Shown one piece after another: positions 11,041-18,879 of a stretch of 64,000 nt of DNA. Every line of letters begins with the position of its first letter. Positions within the stretch are counted from its first letter, which is position 1. The DNA is taken from NCBI RefSeq assembly GCF_000183725.1, contig NC_014762.1:1-64000 (forward strand), given 5' to 3'. A model generated the notes under the pieces. It ran no database searches, had not been told where the DNA came from, and was given only the letters and a program-made list of their open reading frames with translations. The position numbers and the translations under genes were made by a program. Source of the DNA: Sulfuricurvum kujiense DSM 16994. Its GTDB lineage: Bacteria > Campylobacterota > Campylobacteria > Campylobacterales > Sulfurimonadaceae.

Positions 11041-12449
11041 TTTTTGGAAGGGCCCTTTTTTTCGACGAGATTTGCGAGGGAAAAGCTAAAGGTAGATCCG
11101 ATTCCGAGTATACTCTCTATCCGAAGTTCGGAATCATGCAGTTTTAAAATATAGCTGACGATGGAGAGTCCAAGCCCCATGGAGTTGTCCCAGCGGTTTT
11201 TTTGGACGCGGTAAAATTTTGAAGTAATTTTATCAAGTTCTGATTGAGCGATTCCGATCCCTTTGTCGCTAACGCTCAGGGTATTATCCGTTAGTGTCAC
11301 CGTTACCTCTTCATCCGAATATTTGAGTGCATTGTCGATGAGATTGGTAATGATTAGTTCAATCATCGTTTTATCGGCAAAAACGGTTTTTGCCGTACCG
11401 TGGTAAGTAATGGAGCGTGCCGGATATTTGGCTTGCAGAATAGAGATCGAATCATGACATATGTCGGAAATATTGAATGACGAAGGTTTAATGGAGAGGT
11501 CGTTGTTTTCTAGTTTTACGGAAAGTGCCAGACGGTCCAGCATCAAAGTAACGCGTTGGGTATTGGAGAGGATTTTATCCAAAAACTTTTCACGAATTTT
11601 GGGATCGATATTCAAATCATCATGGAGTGTTTCGGCATATCCCATAATGGCGGCGATGGGGTTTTTGAATTCATGGCTGATTGCGGAGAGGATATCGTTT
11701 TGCTGTTTGTTGATGAGGCGCAGTTTGGCGGTGTGCTTACGCTTTTGTTTGTCACGGTTATGAAGTTTTTTAACCAGATTTTTGAGAAGAATCGAAATTT
11801 GCAAAAACTCGCGAAAGTATTCCGGTTTGAGAACCGCCCGGTAGTTTTTGGCAGAAACTTCATCCAAATAACGGGTAATTTGGAGGATATCGTAACGTGC
11901 TTTTTTGGAGATGTTGTAAGCGATTAGCAGGGCGATAACGACCAGTATGCCGAAACCTCCGACAAGCTGAATCCATAAGACGTAAAAGTGTTTCATTACC
12001 CCTTCGAGACTCATAGCAAGGCGGATGTAAAATGTCCGTTCGGGTGTAACAATTTTATGGGCGACATAGATGAAATCGGTTTTAACTGTTTTTGAATATC
12101 GGATAGCCGTTCCGTAAGGCTCCGTCATGGCATGCATTACTTCTACCCGTCCGATATGGTTTTCCATCGTCGTTTTATCGGCATCGCTTTCAGCCATGAC
12201 ATTTCCGTTTTCGTCGATAACGGTAACCCGTAGAAAGGTTTTTCCGGCGGCTTGGGCAACAAAACGGTCAAAATCGTTGGTTGAAGTCAGCAGAGGCTCT
12301 AAAAGATTGATATTTTCAATCAGCCGCTCTTCACTGTCATTTATGATCATGGATTTAAGGGTAAAATAGCTGATTAGCGAAGCAACGAACAATGCGGCGA
12401 CAAAAAGGCCTAAAACATTAAGAAAGAAAAGCTGATGGATCCTTAGCAC
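11037..12449 (-). CDS. phoR: Sensor histidine kinase, PhoR-like
   Basis: Membrane histidine kinase of the phosphate two-component system (role inferred from context). At 470 residues it has helices near 10-32 and 157-180 enclosing a periplasmic domain of about 120 residues, a HAMP-like linker, the HisKA phosphoacceptor H259 in SAISHEFKNP, and the ATPase boxes NLIDNALKYS, DKGIGIAQ and GLGLSIV. The start overlaps the regulator gene by 7 bases and the stop overlaps cca. A large periplasmic sensor domain differs from E. coli PhoR, which senses through PstB/PhoU; the Campylobacter PhosS type is similar. Confidence 0.88.
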   Translation of the reverse strand: MLRIHQLFFLNVLGLFVAALFVASLISYFTLKSMIINDSEERLIENINLLEPLLTSTNDFDRFVAQAAGKTFLRVTVIDENGNVMAESDADKTTMENHIGRVEVMHAMTEPYGTAIRYSKTVKTDFIYVAHKIVTPERTFYIRLAMSLEGVMKHFYVLWIQLVGGFGILVVIALLIAYNISKKARYDILQITRYLDEVSAKNYRAVLKPEYFREFLQISILLKNLVKKLHNRDKQKRKHTAKLRLINKQQNDILSAISHEFKNPIAAIMGYAETLHDDLNIDPKIREKFLDKILSNTQRVTLMLDRLALSVKLENNDLSIKPSSFNISDICHDSISILQAKYPARSITYHGTAKTVFADKTMIELIITNLIDNALKYSDEEVTVTLTDNTLSVSDKGIGIAQSELDKITSKFYRVQKNRWDNSMGLGLSIVSYILKLHDSELRIESILGIGSTFSFSLANLVEKKGPSKK

Positions 12450-13117
12450 AGTGTGTAACCGACTCCCCGTACCGTTTTGATATATTCTTTGGACTTATCG
12501 GGATCGATTTTTTCTTTGAGGCGGTTAATCGCAACGTTGACGGTGCGGTCTTGATACACTTCGTCACCGCCCCATACGTTTTCGAGAAGATAATCACGCT
12601 CAAGAACGACATTTTCATTCACGATAAGAGCATGCAGGAGATCGAATTCGAGTTTGGTGAGTTCTATCGGATTGCTTTCGATAAATACCGTTCTAGCAGC
12701 CAGATTGAGCGAGATATCACGGTAGGACAGATTCCCTTCATTCGAAAGCTTTTTAGTACGGCGCAATACCGCTTTAACCCGCAGGATCAACTCTTTCATA
12801 CTGAAAGGTTTGGCGATGTAATCGTCCCCACCCCGTTCAAATCCCTGTTCGATATCTTCGTCTTTGTTCTTTGCACTCACGAAAATAACCGGCGTCTGCA
12901 TTCCCCGTTTTCGCAATGACTCGACAAACTCGCTTCCTTCTGCACCCGGAAGATTCCGATCCATAAGGATCAAATCCACATTTTCTTCTTCAAGGGCATT
13001 GTTAACGTGTTTGGTATTGAGAAATCCTATGGTTTCAAACCCCTCTTTCGTGAGGTGATATTCCATAAGTTCCAAAATATCCTGTTCGTCTTCGACAATC
13101 AGTATCAACGCATTCAC
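12443..13117 (-). CDS. phoB: Response regulator, PhoB-like (OmpR family)
   Basis: DNA-binding regulator proposed to recognise the four Pho boxes here. I place the start at GTG 13117, giving 224 residues beginning MNALILIVEDE, because AAGGAA stands 7 bases upstream; the longer frame from 13153 runs into the repeat element. The receiver domain carries the acidic pair D10/E11, phosphoacceptor D53 in LILMDRNLP and the conserved lysine in IAKPFSMKE. The C-terminal winged helix ends VRGVGYTLC. It probably follows phoU on one transcript, with a hairpin repeat between them. Confidence 0.9.
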   Translation of the reverse strand: MNALILIVEDEQDILELMEYHLTKEGFETIGFLNTKHVNNALEEENVDLILMDRNLPGAEGSEFVESLRKRGMQTPVIFVSAKNKDEDIEQGFERGGDDYIAKPFSMKELILRVKAVLRRTKKLSNEGNLSYRDISLNLAARTVFIESNPIELTKLEFDLLHALIVNENVVLERDYLLENVWGGDEVYQDRTVNVAINRLKEKIDPDKSKEYIKTVRGVGYTLC

Positions 13118-13146
13118 GGCTGATTCCTTTTTTTTATTAGTGTAAA

Positions 13147-13230
13147 ACGCCAAAGGAATAAAATCCCTTTGGCTACGCTAGCCGCTAAGGCACTAAAGCT
13201 TGCCTCATTCGAGGCAGAAGCGGCTCGCAT
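13147..13230. repeat. Dispersed hairpin repeat, copy 3 (type A)
   Basis: Three successive hairpins: GCCAAAGG...CCCTTTGGC, GGCTA-CGC-TAGCC, and TGCCTC-ATTC-GAGGCA. Nearly the same string recurs at 60.28-60.39 kb. It sits between phoU and phoB, which face the same way, so it is probably transcribed and could tune expression or mRNA processing between them. Confidence 0.7.
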
Positions 13231-13250
13231 AAAAAGGTTATGCAAGAAGT

Positions 13251-13922
13251 CTAATTGTGCAAGTTTAACTCGCCGCCCTTTTGTGCATAGAGCATCAACG
13301 AAGCTATATTGACCGTACGATCACCGATTCGCTCTAATTTGCGTAATGTTCCTAACACTCTAACATATTCGACGGCAAGTTCATTCGCGTCGATGATCAG
13401 GTTTAGAAGCTCTTTCTCCATTAAAGAAAATAGATCGTCATTTTTGGACTCTTCGACCATCACTTTACGATAGGTATCGTCCGCGTCGCATGAGTCGATG
13501 TTATTTAAACATTCTGAAATGTATTGTAACGCATTGATCGTTGTTTTATGCAACTGAACGATCGCATTGGTCAAAACGCTCATGTCGCATCCTCCCATAC
13601 AGTGGTCATGCAAACGTTTGCTGTATTTTTTGAGTCCGTCGCCGATACGGTCAATTTCATTGGTCATTTTCAAATATGCGACAAGCAATCGTAACTCATC
13701 GGCTTCTGGACCGAAAAGGGCGAATGTTTTAATAATTTCGTTATCAATTTTGTTGGCATCCACTTGAATATTTTTAATATAGGTACGTGAGATCTCGTAC
13801 AGTTCTGCATTGTCGGTTTCAAATGCTTTGAGCGTCTCTTCGCTTGATTGAATAATCTGAGAGAGCATTACGGAGATCATTCCCCGAATTTCATTGAGTT
13901 TGTTTTCATAGCGTGGTAGCAT
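13251..13922 (-). CDS. phoU: Phosphate signalling regulator PhoU
   Basis: Links Pst transporter activity to the sensor kinase and represses the Pho response when phosphate is plentiful. The 223-residue protein consists of two PhoU repeats of three helices (about 10-100 and 110-210), with the metal-binding-type motif LGTLRKLERIGDRTVNIA near the end. An RNA leader of about 25 bases is expected from the Pho-box promoter at 13.95-13.99 kb, which is back to back with that of pstS. It likely heads phoU-phoB-phoR-cca. Confidence 0.95.
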   Translation of the reverse strand: MLPRYENKLNEIRGMISVMLSQIIQSSEETLKAFETDNAELYEISRTYIKNIQVDANKIDNEIIKTFALFGPEADELRLLVAYLKMTNEIDRIGDGLKKYSKRLHDHCMGGCDMSVLTNAIVQLHKTTINALQYISECLNNIDSCDADDTYRKVMVEESKNDDLFSLMEKELLNLIIDANELAVEYVRVLGTLRKLERIGDRTVNIASLMLYAQKGGELNLHN

Positions 13923-13953
13923 TAGCGTGCCTTTGATTAAATGATGGTGCGCG

Positions 13954-13985
13954 ATTATAACAATGATTTATAACCGTGAGATTAC
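13954..13985 (-). promoter_or_regulatory. Pho-box promoter of phoU
   Basis: On the minus strand: GTAATC (13985-13980), 5 bases, GTTATA (13974-13969), 9 bases, TATAAT (13959-13954). Spacing is identical to the pstS, pstC and porin promoters. It is divergent from the pstS box, which explains the inverted repeat GATTACAAA...TTTGTAATC across 13980-14009. Confidence 0.8.
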
Positions 13986-14003
13986 AAACATAAATGGACT
14001 TTT

Positions 14004-14035
14004 GTAATCGTTTCGTTACCGGAGGCCTCTACAAT
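14004..14035 (+). promoter_or_regulatory. Pho-box promoter of pstS
   Basis: GTAATC (14004-14009), 5 bases, GTTACC (14015-14020), 9 bases, TACAAT (14030-14035). The repeat occupies the -35 region, so transcription probably needs the activator. The start of the transcript is expected near 14042, 26 bases before the ATG. Confidence 0.85.
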
Positions 14036-14067
14036 ACGTCCATCAAAAATTCCAAAAGGATTCCATC

Positions 14068-15069
14068 ATGCTAACAAATGTCATTAAAGGTTTGGTTATC
14101 GCTGGCGTAGCGGCAACTTCTATGATCGCAGCAGACAAAATCAACGGTGCAGGTGCTACATTCCCGGCTCCGGTATATTACGATTGGGCGTATAACTATC
14201 AAAAAGCGACTAAAACACGTGTTAACTATCAAGCAATCGGATCAGGCGGCGGTATCAAGCAAATCTCTGAGCGTATCGTAGATTTCGGTGCAACAGATGC
14301 TCCTTTGACACAAAAAGAACTTGACAAAGCAAAATTGACTCAGTTTCCTGCGGTTATCGGTTCTATCGTTGTAGCACATAACCTTCCGGGTGTAGCGGAC
14401 GAAAAATTGAAACTTAAAAACTCTGTTGTTGCTGACATTTTCGCCGGTAAAATTACAATGTGGAACGATCCTGCTATCACTGCGGACAATGCGGGTATCA
14501 AGCTTCCGGCAGAAAAAATTATCGTTGCTCACCGTTCAGACGGATCAGGAACTACCTATGTTTTTACCGATTTCTTGAGTGATTCGTCACAAAACTGGAA
14601 AAGCAAATTCGGTATCGGTAAAGCGATCGGCTGGGCAACCGGTGTCGGCGGAAAAGGGAATGAGGGTGTAACAAACCTTATCAAACAAACTCCGTACTCA
14701 ATCGGGTATATCGAAAATGCGTATAAAGAGAAAAACAACCTTTCAGCCGCAACTTTGCAAACAGCAAGCGGAAAATGGGTAACTGCTACTAAAGCAAACT
14801 TTATGGCAGCGGTTAAACAAGCTTCTTGGAAAAAATCAGAAGGCTTCTACGGATCATTGGTATCTCAAAAAGGCGATACTGCATATCCGATCGTAGCGGC
14901 AACGTACATCCTTTTACCGAAAGAGAAAGCGGAAATGAATGACCAAGTTATCAAATTCTTTGACTATGCGTTCAAAAACGGCGACAAAGCGGCTGAAAAA
15001 TTGGGTTATATCCCATTGCCGGTTGAAACAACCAATCTTGTCCGCGAATATTGGGCAGAAACTAAATAA
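14068..15069 (+). CDS. pstS: Periplasmic phosphate-binding protein PstS
   Basis: Captures phosphate in the periplasm and delivers it to PstCAB. The 333-residue precursor has a signal peptide (about 1-20, ending SMIAA), then GAGATFPAPVY (about 27-37), GSGGGIKQI and the anion-binding loop AHRSDGSGTTYVF, all PstS family hallmarks. AAAAGGA precedes the ATG. It is transcribed alone from its own Pho-box promoter, divergently from phoU and apart from pstCAB, which allows higher expression of the binding protein. Confidence 0.97.
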   Translation: MLTNVIKGLVIAGVAATSMIAADKINGAGATFPAPVYYDWAYNYQKATKTRVNYQAIGSGGGIKQISERIVDFGATDAPLTQKELDKAKLTQFPAVIGSIVVAHNLPGVADEKLKLKNSVVADIFAGKITMWNDPAITADNAGIKLPAEKIIVAHRSDGSGTTYVFTDFLSDSSQNWKSKFGIGKAIGWATGVGGKGNEGVTNLIKQTPYSIGYIENAYKEKNNLSAATLQTASGKWVTATKANFMAAVKQASWKKSEGFYGSLVSQKGDTAYPIVAATYILLPKEKAEMNDQVIKFFDYAFKNGDKAAEKLGYIPLPVETTNLVREYWAETK

Positions 15070-15073
15070 CTTT

Positions 15074-15158
15074 AACGCAAAGGGAGTTATTCTTCCTTTA
15101 GCCGTGTTAGCGCCGGGTTTTACCCAAAGGGCCCTTCTCCTTCGAGGGGAAGCCCAAA
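15074..15158. repeat. Dispersed hairpin repeat, copy 4 (diverged type B)
   Basis: Starts AACGCAAAGGG and keeps a diverged core (AGCCGTGTTAGCGCCGGG) and a CTTCTCC-TTC-GAGGGGAAG-like hairpin. It occupies the first part of the 340-base pstS-porin gap. The rest of that gap holds the pstS terminator and the porin promoter. Confidence 0.5.
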
Positions 15159-15275
15159 TCAAAAAATTTCTCTAAAATCGTTTCTGATTTCGATAGCTTT
15201 AAGAACATATCGGTGTCTTTAAAGGTGTCTTTTTAGACCCACGTTTCATTCTCCTTCTTCAATACCTTAAGTTTT

Positions 15276-15315
15276 ACTCATCTGTCCTTGCGTATGCGTT
15301 CAGATGAGTGTTTTT
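15276..15315 (+). terminator. Rho-independent terminator after pstS
   Basis: ACTCATCTG (15276-15284) pairs with CAGATGAGT (15301-15309), a 9-bp stem with a 16-base loop, followed by GTTTTT. It separates pstS from the porin gene, so the porin needs its own promoter. Confidence 0.8.
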
Positions 15316-15348
15316 CATTCATTTTCCTTATCGTAATCATTTTGCAAT

Positions 15349-15380
15349 GTAACATTGGCGTAATCTATTTTTTCTACAAT
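15349..15380 (+). promoter_or_regulatory. Pho-box promoter of the outer-membrane porin gene
   Basis: GTAACA (15349-15354), 5 bases, GTAATC (15360-15365), 9 bases, TACAAT (15375-15380). The architecture is the same as at pstS, phoU and pstC. A third GTAATC lies upstream at 15333-15338, out of the 11-bp register. Confidence 0.8.
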
Positions 15381-15409
15381 GACACCATTAAAAAACAGGA
15401 GTGATTCTT

Positions 15410-16777
15410 ATGAAAAAAGTTGCATTATCTGCCCTTGCTGCGGTAGTGATTAGCGGTGTTGCATCAGCCGATGCATTGACTCTTTACAGTGATCCGAAAA
15501 CAGGACAGGTTTACACAACTCCTGGTGAAGGGCGTGTTGAAATGGGCGATTTCGTCAGCGCAAAAGAAGTTGACATGCAAATGCGCGATTTGGAATCAAA
15601 AGGTTCTGAATACCAAGACAAAATGTCTAAATACGTAAACGTAAAATCTAAAGCTAAAACACTTGAGTTCAGCGGTACTCACTATTTCGGTTTGACATCG
15701 GCAAGCCCGTCTACAACAGTTTCAGATGCGGATGGATCACATACTAGTAAATATGCAGGGACATCGACCGGATTTGAATTGCGCCGTAACTATGTGCAAG
15801 TAAAAGCCTATTTCAATGATAAAGATTATTTCCGCGTAACAATGGATACGACAAAAGAACTTGCATCTTCAACAAGCTATGCAAATATCTATGCGAAATA
15901 TGCTTATTTGTATCTTGACAAAGTACTTCCGTATACCGGTGTTGAGATCGGTATTGCGCACCGTCCGTGGATCGATTACGAAGAGCACAATGCATGGCAT
16001 TACCGTTCTTTCAATAAAGTAGTATTGGAAGAAAAAGGGACTGCTACGGAAACTGGTGTTGACCTTGTTAACTCTGCTGACTTGGGTGTGAATTTCAAAA
16101 CCCAAACAGATGCTTTCAGCTCTGAAATCGGTATTTTCAACGGTGAAGGTTACCATGCCGACAAAGCGGCTGCTAACCAAGAAAACGATTCAAAACTTTC
16201 ACTTGAATGGCGTTTGACGGGACACATCCTCGGCAGCGGTACAAAAGTGGGTAAAAACGACCGTACTAAAGATACGTATGCCAATATCTCTACATACGGT
16301 TTGATCTCTAAAAACCATAAAGACGATGACGTCGATTTGCAAGGTGTGGACAGCCCGAATGAATACGACCGCTCTATTTACGGAATCCATGCGGTTTATA
16401 ACCAACCGGAATTCCTGATCGCGGCACAGTATTTTACGGCAAAAGATGACAAACGTACACAAAATATTGCTACAGGATTTGATACGAAAGATTACAAAGG
16501 TTGGTCGGTCAATGCCGAATACCGCCCTTTCCAAGATTGGACTGTTATCGGACGTTATGACAATTACAGCATTGAAAGCGAATTAAACGGAGTCGATGTC
16601 AATGATATCGAAGGTGATAAAATCATTGCCGGTTTGGCATACAAATACAATAAAAACGTAAGTTTTATCGCTTCAGCTAAATTCGCTGATGAAAAAGATA
16701 AAAAGGTTGCCGCGAAATCTTCAGATACCGGCGAATCTAAAGACGTTTATATGTTGACGACCGAAGTTAAATGGTAA
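15410..16777 (+). CDS. Outer-membrane porin, probably phosphate-responsive (OprO/OprP-like)
   Basis: A 455-residue outer-membrane protein starting at ATG 15410 (AGGAG 8 bases upstream); a GTG at 15401 in frame is part of the leader. Signal peptide about 1-20 (ending GVASA), then a charged, helix-prone segment (about 45-75), then alternating strands of a beta-barrel ending in W after VYMLTTEVK, a typical aromatic C-terminus. Its Pho-box promoter and position after pstS suggest phosphate or polyphosphate uptake across the outer membrane. Substrate selectivity is inferred; barrel porins are hard to tell apart by eye. Confidence 0.8.
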   Translation: MKKVALSALAAVVISGVASADALTLYSDPKTGQVYTTPGEGRVEMGDFVSAKEVDMQMRDLESKGSEYQDKMSKYVNVKSKAKTLEFSGTHYFGLTSASPSTTVSDADGSHTSKYAGTSTGFELRRNYVQVKAYFNDKDYFRVTMDTTKELASSTSYANIYAKYAYLYLDKVLPYTGVEIGIAHRPWIDYEEHNAWHYRSFNKVVLEEKGTATETGVDLVNSADLGVNFKTQTDAFSSEIGIFNGEGYHADKAAANQENDSKLSLEWRLTGHILGSGTKVGKNDRTKDTYANISTYGLISKNHKDDDVDLQGVDSPNEYDRSIYGIHAVYNQPEFLIAAQYFTAKDDKRTQNIATGFDTKDYKGWSVNAEYRPFQDWTVIGRYDNYSIESELNGVDVNDIEGDKIIAGLAYKYNKNVSFIASAKFADEKDKKVAAKSSDTGESKDVYMLTTEVKW

Positions 16778-16808
16778 TAACCGCTTAACGACAGATTCTC
16801 TCCTTCAT

Positions 16809-16826
16809 TTCCCGCATCTGCGGGAA
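16809..16826. terminator. Hairpin between convergent porin and membrane-protein genes
   Basis: TTCCCGCA-TC-TGCGGGAA, a compact perfect inverted repeat (16809-16826) about 30 bases after the porin stop. A T-run follows only about 15 bases later (16841-16846), so termination efficiency is uncertain. Confidence 0.55.
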
Positions 16827-16874
16827 TGGTACTCTTCACCTTTTTTAAAAACCCCGATTAAAAGTTAGCATAAT

Positions 16875-18146
16875 TTATATCTGCTCAAAACGAAGGCCGT
16901 GTATCATACTGAATCGATACACTCTAAGGGCATTGATGAGATTAAACAATAAAAGAGCGAACATTGCCGAAGCCGCAATGGCGCCGACGACAAACAGTTC
17001 CAATACAAAGATTCCGCCAAGAAGCGAAAAAGTTGTGAGCAGGAAAAGGGAAAAAAGAGTTTTGGCACGTGATTGCGGAATAATATTCGACATAATAGGG
17101 GCATCCATAATCCCGTTTGAACTCAGATGAAACCACACCAGAAACGGGACGATTTTCCCCATCATCCCTAAAATGATCGAGAGTGAAAAAAGAATGAATG
17201 CGATAAGGGAGATGCTAAGCAGGGGCTTATAATTCCCCCATTCATAGACACCGTATGCCATAATAGCAATGTACAGCAAAGCAATCCCCGTAGTCCAAAA
17301 CAAAATACTCACGTCACTAACACGGCGTTTGCGCAGCTGAAGCCTCTTTAGCGTGGTGATAATAAATCCAGTAAATAATGCCCCGAGCGTCAGATCAAAT
17401 ATCCAGACATACGGAAATGCAAAAAAGAGCCAGACGACTTTCAGAAACAGCGAAGCGGCAATAATTCTGAATGCGTTACGCTTGCACCAGCCGTTGTAAG
17501 GTATCGTGACGTAAAACATTTCGATAACCTGAAAAGCTACCGCAACGATAAGGGTGCCGATCCATCCGATGAGTCCCAGAGAATAGTGGGATGTGCGAAT
17601 AGCATCATGCATGGTGCTAAAAGAGCTATTGGCATACGATGATGCCATAACAATACCGAAAAGGGCTGTTAGCGAAAGGGAGATAAGGGCGAGCCGCATC
17701 CCTCGAAGCGTATCATGGGTTACTCCTCCGAAAAGGAGCGGGAGGATGAGATTGGCGGTGTAGAGGATAGATGAGGCTAAAAACACGGCGGCGACGATAA
17801 ACATAACAGAGGCATTAAAGGCAAAAGCCCCGGATAAAGAGAGTATGCCTACCGTTAAAAAAACATGAATGATTAAAGCATTTCCGCTTGCAGCGGGGAT
17901 AGGACGCCCACCCAAAACACTCTGCATCTGAAACAGCGCTCCGATCATCGCCATGGTTATAACCCCCAAAAACATCATATGAATCACTGCAAGAGAGATT
18001 GGATGGGCGGGAGTTAAAACAGCTTCAGGATGAAAGAAAATGCTCAGGGACAGGAGAATTCCGAATAACGGAACGGTGAGAAAAAAGCGCATCACCGCTG
18101 AAATAGGGGGAGCCTGGTCGAGGGAGAGTCCGTTATACATGCTCAT
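16875..18146 (-). CDS. Twelve-helix membrane protein, distantly like heme-copper oxidase subunit I
   Basis: A 423-residue, almost wholly hydrophobic protein with about 12 membrane helices. Helix-associated histidines occur in PISLAVIHMMFLGV (helix 2), RTSHYSLGLIGWIGT (about helix 6) and KIVPFLVWFHLSSNG (about helix 10), positions reminiscent of the heme and copper ligands of the oxidase/NO-reductase fold, but the full ligand set (HH pair and H-x-H) is not there. Last gene of the FNR-type hemerythrin operon, overlapping the DUF2249 gene by 14 bases. I infer a role in nitric oxide or oxygen chemistry or sensing; NnrS-like is an alternative. Confidence 0.6.
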   Translation of the reverse strand: MSMYNGLSLDQAPPISAVMRFFLTVPLFGILLSLSIFFHPEAVLTPAHPISLAVIHMMFLGVITMAMIGALFQMQSVLGGRPIPAASGNALIIHVFLTVGILSLSGAFAFNASVMFIVAAVFLASSILYTANLILPLLFGGVTHDTLRGMRLALISLSLTALFGIVMASSYANSSFSTMHDAIRTSHYSLGLIGWIGTLIVAVAFQVIEMFYVTIPYNGWCKRNAFRIIAASLFLKVVWLFFAFPYVWIFDLTLGALFTGFIITTLKRLQLRKRRVSDVSILFWTTGIALLYIAIMAYGVYEWGNYKPLLSISLIAFILFSLSIILGMMGKIVPFLVWFHLSSNGIMDAPIMSNIIPQSRAKTLFSLFLLTTFSLLGGIFVLELFVVGAIAASAMFALLLFNLINALRVYRFSMIHGLRFEQI

Positions 18147-18375
18147 GCTCCAGTTTCACCGCAGAACTGCGGGTAAAATAGATATGCCACAGATCTTCTC
18201 GCTCCATGACACTCAAATATCGGCCGTCGTTTTTAACAATGATCTCAAAAAGGGGGATCGGTTCACGTCTGTGAATCATGTGAACGATTTCGTCGCCCGA
18301 AAGCTTTTTAAAGGCATTGACCGCCATCTCCAGCGGGACGGGATGGTCATATTCGCGGATATCGAGGAGGATCAT
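18133..18375 (-). CDS. DUF2249 domain protein
   Basis: An 80-residue protein matching the DUF2249 pattern (L-D-R..., KLSGDEIVHMIHRREPIPLFEII), a TusA-like small alpha/beta fold. Genes of this family repeatedly sit beside hemerythrin-like and nitrogen-oxide genes, but the activity is unknown. It overlaps hemerythrin by 4 bases and the membrane protein by 14, so the three are one translational unit. The C-terminus HEHEHV-like ending (KLEHEHV) could bind metal, which is speculative. Confidence 0.75.
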   Translation of the reverse strand: MILLDIREYDHPVPLEMAVNAFKKLSGDEIVHMIHRREPIPLFEIIVKNDGRYLSVMEREDLWHIYFTRSSAVKLEHEHV

Positions 18376-18806
18376 TGCCCCATATCCTTTAGGATTTGAA
18401 TCATATGCTCAGAATCGCTTCCCAATGCGCGGTCGATCATCGGATAGAGCATCTGTTCCTCTTTCATATTGTGCTGCTGAAGCATAATCATCATGGATTC
18501 GCCGATACCGAAAAAATCATTATAGCGCTTTTCATTCAACGCACTTTTCATCGATTCCAAAAGACTTCGCAGCTGCTGATGCTCATAGCGCATCATCTGC
18601 GTCGGTCCCCCCGTCATCCCGGTCCGTTTTTCGAAGGTAATAAAAAGTTCGCGTTCTTCCATATCGAAGTGATGATTGGTGGCTCGGTAAAATTCGTCGA
18701 ATAATCTGACCGCATCATCGACTTTTTTTTCGCTTAGGGCATTTTCGGCTTCTGTGTAATAATGATCGCACGCACGGTGATCGTCACGCATAAATTCTAA
18801 AATCAT
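18372..18806 (-). CDS. Hemerythrin-like (HHE) protein
   Basis: A 144-residue four-helix bundle with the HHE ligand pattern for a di-iron site: H10 in RDDHRACD, histidines and acids in NHHFDMEERELF (about 44-55), EHQQLR (about 79-84) and QQHNMKEEQMLYP (about 110-122). Proteins of this type bind O2, NO or store iron for repair. First gene of a three-gene operon preceded by an FNR-type site and a TATACT -10 in class II geometry, so oxygen limitation or NO is the likely signal. Confidence 0.88.
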   Translation of the reverse strand: MILEFMRDDHRACDHYYTEAENALSEKKVDDAVRLFDEFYRATNHHFDMEERELFITFEKRTGMTGGPTQMMRYEHQQLRSLLESMKSALNEKRYNDFFGIGESMMIMLQQHNMKEEQMLYPMIDRALGSDSEHMIQILKDMGQ

Positions 18807-18834
18807 GAAATTCCTTTTATACTTTAATGGTGAC

Positions 18835-18876
18835 AGTATAAAAGGATCAAGAACGATAAGACTTGATCGAAATCAA
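18835..18876 (-). promoter_or_regulatory. FNR/CRP-family class II promoter of the hemerythrin operon
   Basis: TTGAT-N4-ATCAA, a perfect palindrome, spans 18863-18876. On the minus strand TATACT (18840-18835) serves as -10; taking the start at 18828 puts the palindrome centre at -41.5, exact class II activator spacing. The leader is about 22 bases to the ATG at 18806. Confidence 0.82.
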
Positions 18877-18879
18877 GAT

